20,206 bases of DNA from Amphimedon queenslandica (taxonomy: Eukaryota > Porifera > Demospongiae > Haplosclerida > Niphatidae). The DNA is taken from positions 114,800 through 135,005 of the forward strand of contig NW_003546500.1 of assembly GCF_000090795.2 (NCBI RefSeq). Reading direction: 5' to 3'. The position numbers and the translations under genes are program-made. Position 1 is the first letter of the stretch. Each line of letters starts with the position of its first letter. Of this stretch, positions 1 to 8,054 are shown one piece after another. The notes under the pieces were generated by a model that worked only from the letters and a program-made list of their open reading frames with translations, was not told the origin of the DNA and ran no database searches.

Positions 1-62
1 TACTTGTTCATTGTTATGATGTCTTTATTTTTAATTATTTAATTATTTATTTGTTTGTTTAG

Positions 63-464
63 TTTGCTACGTGTTCTTGTGATGTATTGTCACTGGAAGA
101 CGGGAAGAATGAGGTTTGTATTAAACTTCAGTTTGGCAGTAAAATGGAAAGAGAATTAAGAATTGAGCTACAAGAAGGTACAACACATGCATTATAAGGC
201 TTCGCCACTTTGTACATGTACATGTATGGGCAAAAATGTCCGTTTGGAATTAATTTAATTTTGATCATAAGACCATAATGTAATAGATGTTTGAATATAC
301 ATGTAATGTACATTTAATCTGATACATGATATAAATGTCTTACAATAAAATGATCAATAGATGATACTCCTCAAGATTTAGTAGCTGATCTTGTTCAGTG
401 GGGTCTATTGTCAAGAGAAGATGCTGAGCCTCTAGTATCAAAACTGAGTACAATATTAGCCTAA
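63..464 (+). CDS. 3' end (two exons) of an NRBP-like pseudokinase gene, partial
   Basis: Two coding exons can be read. The first runs 63-177, with acceptor ttgtttgtttag before it and donor gtacaa after it. The second runs 361-464, after acceptor gatcaatag, and ends in TAA. The junction is phase 1 and joins without a stop. The 72 residues include the segments KMERELRIEL, DDTPQDLVADLVQWGLL and EPLVSKLSTIL. Their order and spacing resemble the C-terminal PF2/CCT-like region of nuclear receptor-binding proteins (NRBP1/2), which are WNK-related pseudokinases; WNK and OSR1/SPAK kinases have related C-terminal modules. That these are coding exons is well supported by frame and splice sites. The family assignment comes from recalled similarity over a short stretch and is moderate. 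The kinase-like part would lie upstream of the window. Confidence 0.6.
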
Positions 465-901
465 CAACAGCTGATGATACATGTATGATTCAATCACCAC
501 ATTCACTAATAAGTATAGTCACTTGAACTCCTGTTATTGTTATTATTATTATTGTTATTATTATTACTATTTCTGTTAATACTTGAACTAAAATTAATGT
601 GATTATGTATGTAAGTAACTGCCTTGTCACATTGATAATTCTTTTTAATTCAGTGGAACTACTAGCTCAACTTTGCTACACTACATTCACTAATGTCTGT
701 GTGAAAATTTTTTGAGCAACTTTAAAAAATCAAACTTGATTGAAAATAGCTCCAACTTTCTATGCAACATAAGTACATGTATATGTATCAGAAAAAATTT
801 AAAAGTGAAAATGTTTCTGCTTTTTAATTTTAATGATATTGCATGTATTTCTAATTTGTGCTTTTGTAAATTAATTTCTACTGATGTCTTTCATCAAGAG
901 C
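465..901. other. Intergenic region with an ATT-rich microsatellite
   Basis: This is AT-rich sequence after the NRBP-like stop. It holds an imperfect (TTA/TTG)n microsatellite at about 532-570. I see no exon, RNA gene or clear AATAAA signal. The short open frame across 712-960 runs into a foldback element and has no visible family features. Confidence 0.6.
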
Positions 902-1143
902 AGATAATAATTAGAGGAGAGTGTCCTACCAGCTATGTGGTTTGCTTCATCACGGCGTAGAAATGGAAAGTCACAATCCGGTTATTTCCGTATTTTATTT
1001 GAGTTGAGTAGTTATTGCTAGTTATTTTCAAATAACTACTCAAATAAAATACGGAAATAATCGGAATGTGACTTTCCATTTCTATGCGGTGATGAAGCAG
1101 GGGGTATAGTGCACAGTAGGACGCTCCCCTCCAACTATTATCT
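902..1143. mobile_element. Foldback/MITE-like element with very long terminal inverted repeats
   Basis: The two halves of this 242-bp segment are inverted copies of each other. The left arm starts agataataattagagg and the right arm ends with its near complement, cctccaactattatct. The inner arms are nearly perfect for over 50 bp (tagaaatggaaagtcac on the left, gtgactttccatttcta on the right), with only a short loop at about 1015-1030. No transposase is present. It is best read as a non-autonomous foldback DNA element able to form a long hairpin. Class and target-site duplication were not determined. Confidence 0.75.
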
Positions 1144-1239
1144 ACACTTGCTACTACTTTACTTAACAATGATAAAGTTAACTATTGTGAACCATTGCTT
1201 TACTTATGTTGTGGTGTAGAAAGACACTTTTTGTTTTAG

Positions 1240-1418
1240 CCAAGCTGCCATCACTCCAATCAATGAGTAATTACCTCATTAATGACACATACTTATTTGG
1301 AAGAGCTAATCAATACAACTTTGATACTATTGATACAGTTATCTCCCACAAGTGTGTAGAAATAATTCTTAGTAATCATAATACAAAGAACTATTGCTAC
1401 ACACCTGTAGGAGTATAG
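1240..1418 (+). pseudogene. Possible Chk2-like FHA-domain exon remnant
   Basis: After a good acceptor (ttttgttttag, ending at 1239) an open frame runs to TAG at 1416-1418. It reads AKLPSLQSMSNYLINDTYLF followed by GRANQYNFD and ISHKCVEI. The order hydrophobic-LxSLQ, NDxYxFGR, FD, SxxH matches the start of the FHA phosphothreonine-binding domain of Chk2-type checkpoint kinases (FGR plus the S-x-x-H core). No kinase exons follow, because a different gene begins at 1468, and no plausible donor leads anywhere. I therefore read it as an isolated fragment of an FHA gene. A chance open frame is a real alternative. Confidence 0.3.
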
Positions 1419-1467
1419 CTACTTATTGCAAGCGGGCCCTGAAACAGGTCAGTGTCTTTCTTTAACG

Positions 1468-3124
1468 ATGGAAGTAAAGGATGTAGATCTAAAGGATGAA
1501 GATAATTATGTAGTAACTGATGGAGATGAAGTCAGGGAGGAATATGAAGATATGGCAACACGAGGTTCAATACAAATTCAGGAGAATGTTTATGAAATGC
1601 TTGATGCTGCTAGGAGGAAGAGTAGTCAAGTAAGTCAAGCAAGATTAGCTTTTAAGCAGGCACCAAAGCGGTCGACATGGAGTACACCATTAGTAGTTAT
1701 TGCTCTATTACTGTGTCTTATAGTATTGCTACTGGTGGTAATACTTTGTTTATCACTGGTTCAATTGTTTGCTGGAGATGCTAATACCAGTACCAGTACA
1801 ACTGCTACTGGAGCTACTGCTGGTAACAATGAATCGCCTAACTTCACTCAATGGGCTAATGATATAGTATCTAAAGTTAACAGCAATGTAACAGGGAGCC
1901 TTTCTGACTTCACTGAATGGTCTAATGGTGTTGTCTCTAAAGTTAACAGGAATGTAACAGGGAGCCTTCCTGATTTCAATGAATGGGCTAATGGTGTTGT
2001 CTCTAAAGTTAATAGCAATGTAACAGGGAGCCTTCCTGACTTCAATGAATGGGCTATTGGTGTTGTCTCTAAAGTTAACAGCAATGTAACAGGGAGCCTT
2101 CCTGACTTCAATGAATGGGCTAATGGTGTATCACAAAATACCCTTCAACTATTTCAGAACAATACCTACTTTACTGAACTTGATAAACAAATCTTACAAA
2201 CTACAAGAGATTCTGCACAAAAGCTCATTAACATTGTCAATACTCTCTCTAATCTACAAGACACCAGTACCTCTACTGCTGGCCCGAGTGGCTGATGATA
2301 TACTACTAATAGCACAAGAACTATTAGTACTACACAATGACTCAACTGCTTTACCTACTTCTTGTAAGGAATTAAAAAGCCAATACCCAAGCAGTCCATC
2401 AGGTTATTATATATTAGCATCAGCTAATGGATCAACTGATTATGCTGCTTACTGTAATATGGGGTTACTGTGTGGCTCAGGAGGAGGATGGACAAGACTA
2501 GCATATCTGGATATGACTGATGCTACACAGAACTGTCCTTCTGGGTTTAGACTGTACCAGTCAGGAGGAGTTAGAGCTTGTGGTAGAAATAGCAGCAGTG
2601 GTACTGGCTGTGTATCAGTTCAGTTCCCATCTAATGGCATCAACTATACTCAGATATGTGGTAGAGTAACAGGATATCAATATGGAAGACCAGAAGCATT
2701 CAACAATAACCGTAGTATTGATGCTCCTTATGTTGATGGTGTTAGTATCACTCGTGGGTCTCCTCGTCAACATGTCTGGTCATTAGTAGCTGGTCGAAGT
2801 GAATCAGATAATTCGACACATTCATGTCCATGTAATAATGGTAGTTCAGAGTCAGTGCAGTCTTTTATTGGTAATAACTACTTCTGTGAATCAGGTACTA
2901 ATGCTAGCCTTCCATCTAATAATATTCTCTACACGTCTGACCCACTCTGGGATGGTCAGGGTTGTGGTTCTCTTGAATCACCTTGTTGTAATGTTCCTGG
3001 TATCCCATGGTTTCACAGAGACTATGGTAGCAATACCACTACTGACTATATTGAGTTGAGGGTCTGTGCTAGTGTTAGTTCTGAAGACAGTCCTGTCAGT
3101 TATTATGAGATTTATATTAAGTAG
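1468..3124 (+). pseudogene. Fibrinogen-like type II membrane receptor, frameshifted copy
   Basis: This is the only array member on the plus strand. From ATG at 1468 the frame encodes a cytoplasmic tail of about 70 residues with tyrosines in YVVT, YEDM and YEML. A transmembrane segment follows (residues about 71-102, WSTPLVVIALLLCLIV), then a stalk with four 22-residue repeats, each carrying an NVT glycosylation sequon. The frame stops at TGA 2293-2295, after residue 275. The family ectodomain (SCKEL, GWTRLAYLDM, CGRVTGYQ, DPLWDGQGC, ending YYEIYIK) continues in the next frame to TAG at 3122-3124. Compared with intact paralogues, four extra bases (cccg) lie at about 2283-2286, between the STAG and VADDILL codons. 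The gene is either a frameshift pseudogene, a truncated stalk-only protein, or an assembly error. Everything downstream of the insertion is intact, so the lesion is young or artefactual. Confidence 0.8.
1837..2133 (+). repeat. 66-bp tandem repeat coding the stalk, about 4 units
   Basis: An in-frame 66-bp unit codes for 22 residues with the pattern VVSKVNxNVTGSLPDFNEWANG-like, present about four times and closed by a partial unit. Units differ by few bases; the first is the most diverged (SLSDFTEWSNG). Each adds one N-glycosylation sequon and lengthens the extracellular stalk. The same unit occurs in the minus-strand gene at 9798-11549. Confidence 0.85.
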
Positions 3125-4189
3125 AGTATACTGTGTGTGTGTGTGTGTGTTGTATCTTTCACAGTGTGTCTTTTTTCAATTTATTTGGTTCTTTTTATAA
3201 CTATTGCTTTTAGTTGAGTGCCTTATTTTGCTTTAGTTTTTAGCTCCTTTTGATGCACACACCATTACATCTGATCGTTTTTTGCTCTTTATTTTGTTAT
3301 GAATTTAGATCTATGTAACAGTTTTTATTGACAATTGCCACAGCAACAATAGACTAGCCATATCTACCCGTTCCTCCTTTGATCATGTGATAACAACAAA
3401 ATAACAAGATCTTTATAATAACTGTATACCCACACCTGTCACACATGACATAATTTCCATAGAAATTTTTTGTATAAACTATGATCTCAAATTAAGTATA
3501 ACCAGTTTCCCACCTATACTTCAATGCACCAAGATAACCATAATCATAATAATAATTATGCATAAAATATCTCTTCATTGACTTCATTCATTATTTACAA
3601 TGTGTGCATCAATGTGGTATAAGATTTTTCTATATTGCTTACAATATCTTTGTTATAACTGATAATGTTAATGTATCCTTATCTATAATTATTTTCCTAG
3701 GCATGTATTGTATTGTTATTGTTATCATTTTTCCTAATTATTATTTCTGTACTTATTTTCATTTCTTATGTAGGTTATATAATGTATGCATTGTTGATTT
3801 AGATTCCTTTCTAGTGTTATGTAATATTATGCAATGTGTGTCAGTGATGTATTATGATGCAATTGATTTGTGTGCATTTAAGTGTGTGCATTCTTCAGTT
3901 TTAAGAAGAAGTTTTTAACTTATTGATAAATTCGTTTGTTGATTCCCACGAGACCTCTTTTTACCTTTACTTCTCGGTCACTACAATCTTCCATTATTCT
4001 TTATTGAGATTTAAATTTAGCAACTGAGATACCAAATTGTGTCAATGTAATGTGACCATTGTGATTGTGTATGTAAACTACCTCTTCACCTTTCACTGTC
4101 TTGTGTGAATATCAATGTCCACATTCTACATGTCTACTTAGATCTATACATGTATCCCAGTATATTAATTGGAGCATTATTACTTGTAT
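3125..4189. other. Intergenic region between the + strand and - strand receptor copies
   Basis: This is AT-rich non-coding sequence. A (TG)n microsatellite lies at 3132-3153, just after the frameshifted gene. An open frame at 3604-3918 is compositionally skewed (Ile, Val, Phe, Cys), lacks an ATG at its start and shows no family features, so I do not call it. No RNA gene was recognised. Confidence 0.6.
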
Positions 4190-4412
4190 AGAGTAGTTCA
4201 AAAATTTACTTTCCTATTTCTCTTTTGTTTTATTATTTTGTATCCCTTTCTCCTACTTATCATCTGATGGCTTTTTATAAACAAGACAAAACTAAGATCT
4301 GAAGGGTTTGTTCTACTGAACATAAGTCTCATAAAAGCCAACAGGACTGTCTTCATTACCAATTGCTTCATCCCCACAGACCCTCAACTCAATATAGTCA
4401 GCAGTGGTAGTA
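4190..4412 (-). pseudogene. C-terminal fragment of another fibrinogen-like receptor copy
   Basis: On the minus strand, about 4412 down to 4313 encodes the last ~33 residues of the family ectodomain, with DYIELRVCGDEAIGNEDSPV and then GFYETYVQ and stop. It is cut off upstream within a run of TACTAC-like codons. Its 3' flank (about 4190-4310, including ataaacaagacaaaac) resembles the 3' flank of the gene at 8055-9491, as do its last codons. It is therefore the broken end of a duplicate of that gene. No transmembrane or stalk part is present. Confidence 0.75.
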
Positions 4413-4523
4413 GTGCATGCATGGTGTTCACTAAAATTGTTATAAATAAGAAGTTGGACAGTGATAATTACAATATAAAAAGTCTACTAAAATCTGCATG
4501 CATATGATATCCTCTACAGTGTC

Positions 4524-6026
4524 TCATTGCACATAAATCTCATAATAGTTCACTTTTACATCTTCATTACTAATGTCCTGATCACAGCACTGTCTCAACT
4601 CAACGTAGTCACTACTGGGAGCAGCAAGTGTCCTGTTGAACCATGGTATACCTGGAACTGAACAACAGCTAACTTCATTAGGACCACAACCTTCACCATC
4701 CCATACTGGATCACTGGAGTACAGTATAAGCTGTACGTTGGTATTGGGATTACCAGACTCACAAAAGTAGTCATTTCCAATGAATGATTGGGTAGCTGTA
4801 CCTCCAGCACATGGACAGTTATCAAAGTGGTTGTTTTGCGAATCTACGCCACATATTAGACTCCAGACATGCTGACGAGGTGATCCACGAGTGATACTAA
4901 CACCGTCAATGTAATACGAGTTTATGTTGTTGATTGGGTTAACAGCATCTGGTGTTCCATATTGATATGCTGTTACTCTACCACATATCTGAGAATAACT
5001 GATGCCATTAGATGGGAACTGAACTGATGCACAGTTACCACCACCACTTGGCCTTGAGCAAGCTCTAACTCCTCCTGACTGGTACAGTCCAAACCCAGAA
5101 GGACAGTTCTGTGTAGCATCAGACATATCCAGATATGCTAGTCTTGTCCATCCTCCTCCTGAACCACACAATGTTCCCATATTACAGTAAGCAGTATAAG
5201 TAGATCCTCCAGTAGTAGGTGCTAGTAGATACACACCTGAAGGACTGAGTGGTTGTCTCTCCTTAATCTCTTTACAAGAGGTAGGTAAAGCAGTTGAGTC
5301 ATTGTGTAGTACTAATAGTTCTTGTGCTATTAGTAATATATCATCAGCCACTCCAGCAGTAGAGGTACAAGTGTCTTGTAGATTAGAGAGAGTATTGACA
5401 ATGTTCATTAGTTTTGAAGCAGAGTTCCCAGTTGTCTCCAATATCTTGTTTATATTGATGCTGTTGTTAATACCCTTTTCCGTTTGCATGTCAGCGAAAT
5501 TATGAATGTCATCAATCTTCCATGCAGTGTCCTCTGATGCATTTAAAAGTGTCCTAACCCAAGTCTTTAACTCTTTTATTTCTTGCTGCCATTCATCATG
5601 GGCTATACTGCAATTAGGAAGGCTAGTAGTAGTTGATGAGACATTATATACAATGGGACAATTCATTCCTTCAACTGCTTGCACTGTAGTAGATGCATAC
5701 CTCTCCTCTACTATAACAATTAAAACAAGGAGCAGAATCAGAATAATAAATAAAGTCATGAGGGCTACAACAGCTATGACTATCAGAGTACAGCAGAACT
5801 TTCCTCCAGCTACAAAAAGTTGTTCCTTTGACTTTCTATCATCTTTATATTCGTAGCCACTATTGACATCATATTGTTGCAGCTCTGTTACTTCGTAAAG
5901 ATTTTCTTTCTCCATTATTGGTTGCTTGATTGAGCCCTCTTGGGTATGGAAAAGGTTACCTTTTGAGGTTGTTTTGTTTAGTGTAACCATGGTGTTAATT
6001 AGTTTCATTATCCTCATGAATTCCAT
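4524..6026 (-). CDS. Fibrinogen-like type II membrane receptor, type A (copy 1)
   Basis: Single open exon of 500 residues if read from the first ATG at 6026. Met38 (ATG at 5915, MEKENLYE) is a credible alternative start because it begins the part shared by all type A members. A Tyr-rich cytoplasmic tail (YEVTELQQYDVNSGYEY) comes first. One long hydrophobic segment follows at residues about 79-106, with no cleavable signal, so type II topology is expected. The stalk (about 107-249) has several NxS/T sequons and the shared INIVNTLSNLQDT-like helix. The ectodomain (about 250-500) starts like a fibrinogen C-terminal domain (SCKEIK, SGVYLL, AYCNMGTLCGSGGGWTRL) and continues with family-specific cysteine motifs CGRVTAYQYG, RQHVWSL, CPC, YFCESG, DPVWDGEGCG, SCC and YYEIYVQ. 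Known fibrinogen-related domains bind glycans or proteins; ligand recognition here is inference. Confidence 0.85.
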   Translation of the reverse strand: MEFMRIMKLINTMVTLNKTTSKGNLFHTQEGSIKQPIMEKENLYEVTELQQYDVNSGYEYKDDRKSKEQLFVAGGKFCCTLIVIAVVALMTLFIILILLLVLIVIVEERYASTTVQAVEGMNCPIVYNVSSTTTSLPNCSIAHDEWQQEIKELKTWVRTLLNASEDTAWKIDDIHNFADMQTEKGINNSININKILETTGNSASKLMNIVNTLSNLQDTCTSTAGVADDILLIAQELLVLHNDSTALPTSCKEIKERQPLSPSGVYLLAPTTGGSTYTAYCNMGTLCGSGGGWTRLAYLDMSDATQNCPSGFGLYQSGGVRACSRPSGGGNCASVQFPSNGISYSQICGRVTAYQYGTPDAVNPINNINSYYIDGVSITRGSPRQHVWSLICGVDSQNNHFDNCPCAGGTATQSFIGNDYFCESGNPNTNVQLILYSSDPVWDGEGCGPNEVSCCSVPGIPWFNRTLAAPSSDYVELRQCCDQDISNEDVKVNYYEIYVQ

Positions 6027-6127
6027 ATATTTTGCTACTGAAGCGCATTATGATTATGTTGGCTATAATAATTTGCTTAATATGGTCTAGTCTCAGAAGT
6101 GCATTCATAATGACTATTAAAAATTAT

Positions 6128-6133
6128 TTTATT
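6128..6133 (-). terminator. Polyadenylation signal of the type A copy 2 gene
   Basis: TTTATT on the plus strand (AATAAA on the minus strand) lies about 50 bases past the stop codon of the gene ending at 6185. An equivalent site follows the genes ending at 8055, 12126 and 14063. Confidence 0.5.
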
Positions 6134-6184
6134 TTAGTTCAAATTATCTGCACAAAGTTAGCAATAACCATAAAGCATTAAAAG

Positions 6185-7696
6185 TTAAGAAACATAAATC
6201 TCAATGTGACTGACTGGGGAATCTTCATCATTATTTGCTTCATTGCCACACACTCTCAATTCAATGTAGTCACTGCTAGCACCAGCAGTGCCATAGTCCC
6301 TGTGAAACCATGGGATACCAGGAGCAGCACAGCATGGACCTTCCTTACTACCACAGCCTTGACCATCCCAGAGTGGATCAGATGAGTAAAGGGTTGCAAC
6401 TACATTAGAGTTAGGATTACCAGACTCACAAAAGTAATGATTGCCTATAAATGATGGTACTTGTCTTGAACTCCCAGTATTACATGGGCAACTGTATGTA
6501 GTGGTGTAAGATTGGAATGGTCCAGCCATTAGTGACCAGACATGCTGACGAGAAGACCCACGAGTGATACTAACACCATCAAGGTATGTTGAATTGACAT
6601 TTGTTGCTCCTGAATGAATTGCATCGGGATTACCATATTGATATCCTGTTACTCTACCACATATCTGAGAATAACTGATACCATTAGATGGGAACTGAAC
6701 TGATGCAGTGCATCCAGCACCTCCATTTGGCCTACCACAAGCTCTAACTCCTCCTGACTGGTACAGTCTAAATCCAGAAGGACAGTTCTGTGTAGCATCA
6801 GACATATCCAGATATACTAGTCTTGTCCATCCTCCTCCTGAACCACACAGTAACCCCATATTACAGTAAGCAGTGTAAGTAGTTGAACCATTAGTTGATG
6901 CTAATACATAATAACCTGATGAACTGCTTGGGTATTGGCTTTTCAATTCCTTACAAGAGGTAGGTAAAGCAGTTGAGTCATTGTGTAGTACTAATAGTTC
7001 TTGTGCTATTAGTAGTATATCATCAACCACTCCAGCAGTAGAGGTACTGGTGTCTTGTAGATTAGAGAGAGTATTGACAATGTTAATGAGCTTTGAAGCA
7101 GAGTTCCCAGTTGTCTCCAATATCTTGTTTATATCCATGCTGCTGTTAATACTTTTTTCAGTCTGCATGTCAGCGAAATTATGAATGTCATCAATCTTCC
7201 ATGCAGTGTCCACTGATGCATTCACTAGCATGTTAACCCGAGCCTTCAACTCATTCATTTCTTGCTGCCATTCATTATGTGCTATACTGCAATTAGGAAG
7301 GCTAGTAGTTGATGTGCAGACGTTATAAGTAATGGAACAATTCATTCCTTCAACTGATTGCACTGTAGTAGATGCATATCTCTCCTCTGCTATAACAATT
7401 AAAACAAGGAGCAGAATCAGAATAATAAATAAAGTCATGAGGGCTACAACAGCTATGACTATCAGAGTACAGCAGAACTTTCCTCCAGCTACAAAAAGTT
7501 GCTCCTTTGACTTTCTGTCTTCTTTATATTCATAGCCACTATTGACATCATATTGTTGCAGCTCTGTCACTTCATAAAGGTTTTCTTTCTCCATTATTGG
7601 TTGCTTGAGTGAGCCCTCTTGGGTATGGAAGAGGATACTTTTTGAGGTTGTTTTGTTTAGTGTAACCATGGCGTTAATTAGTTTCATTATTCTCAT
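6185..7696 (-). CDS. Fibrinogen-like type II membrane receptor, mosaic type A tail with type B ectodomain (copy 2)
   Basis: Single open exon, 503 residues from ATG 7696; Met35 (7594) is an alternative start. The tail (YEVTELQQYDVNSGYEY), the transmembrane segment (about 76-103) and the stalk with DTAWKIDDIHNFADMQTEK are those of type A. The ectodomain (from about residue 248) instead has type B features: GCTASVQFPSNG, NVNSTYLDGVS, SRQHVWSLM, GSKEGPCCAAPGIPW and ending IEIYVS. Its 3' flank also resembles that of the type B genes. The gene thus looks like a recombinant between the two types, with the switch near the conserved VDDILLIAQELL core. Reading frame and cysteines are intact, so it is probably functional. 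Confidence 0.85.
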   Translation of the reverse strand: MRIMKLINAMVTLNKTTSKSILFHTQEGSLKQPIMEKENLYEVTELQQYDVNSGYEYKEDRKSKEQLFVAGGKFCCTLIVIAVVALMTLFIILILLLVLIVIAEERYASTTVQSVEGMNCSITYNVCTSTTSLPNCSIAHNEWQQEMNELKARVNMLVNASVDTAWKIDDIHNFADMQTEKSINSSMDINKILETTGNSASKLINIVNTLSNLQDTSTSTAGVVDDILLIAQELLVLHNDSTALPTSCKELKSQYPSSSSGYYVLASTNGSTTYTAYCNMGLLCGSGGGWTRLVYLDMSDATQNCPSGFRLYQSGGVRACGRPNGGAGCTASVQFPSNGISYSQICGRVTGYQYGNPDAIHSGATNVNSTYLDGVSITRGSSRQHVWSLMAGPFQSYTTTYSCPCNTGSSRQVPSFIGNHYFCESGNPNSNVVATLYSSDPLWDGQGCGSKEGPCCAAPGIPWFHRDYGTAGASSDYIELRVCGNEANNDEDSPVSHIEIYVS

Positions 7697-8054
7697 GAAT
7701 TATCAAGCGTCAAAGAAATTGGCTACTATGAAGCATTATGTATTTATGTCTGCTACAGTAAAATTAGCTTAATTTTACACAGTGAAATGAAGATAACACA
7801 GTAATTAAAACTGTAGATTCTACTTCAATCATAATACAAATGAATAATGCATCCCTTAATTACTTGTGCATGTAGCAATTACTGGTAGTAGTCCTTATCT
7901 CTCAAAGACTTACTTTTCTATTTCTTTATCACTTTTGTTTATCCCTCCCCCTAATCATCATCTGGTTTCTTAAATTCTACAGAAAATTTTATTTTATAAA
8001 ACAAGACAAATACTACTTGGTTTTATACTTAAACTAAAGTCAGCAAGTGTTGTT
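7697..8054. other. Spacer between type A copies 2 and 3
   Basis: This holds the 5' flank of the gene ending at 6185 and the 3' flank of the gene ending at 8055. TTTATT at 7988-7993 is a probable minus-strand AATAAA signal for the latter. The sequence gaagataacacagta at about 7790 matches the flanks upstream of the type B genes, so the duplication unit includes non-coding DNA. No other gene was seen. Confidence 0.55.

Noticed and set aside
712..1169. Two open frames overlapping the foldback element
   Set aside because: Non-ATG start in the first, and both are largely built from the inverted repeat; no protein family features.
1848..2111. Antisense open frame over the stalk repeat (Leu/Thr-rich repeated peptide)
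   Set aside because: It exists only because the 66-bp repeat lacks stops on that strand; the glycosylated stalk in the sense frame fits the conserved gene. The same applies to 10816-11178.
2799..3059. Open frame inside the ectodomain of the + strand copy
   Set aside because: It is an alternative frame of the conserved ectodomain; no start context or family features of its own.
1468..3124. Intron explaining the break in the + strand receptor
   Set aside because: The excess over the paralogues is only four bases, too short for an intron, and all other members are uninterrupted at this point.
3604..3918. 104-codon open frame rich in Ile, Val, Phe and Cys
   Set aside because: Starts with a non-ATG codon, has skewed composition of AT-rich DNA and no recognisable motif or splice context.
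5302..5856. Plus-strand open frames beginning MCSTNSSCAIS and similar, opposite several receptor genes
   Set aside because: They recur at the same place in each copy (also near 6981, 8854 and 12922) because the coding core opposite them is conserved; they are shadows, not genes.
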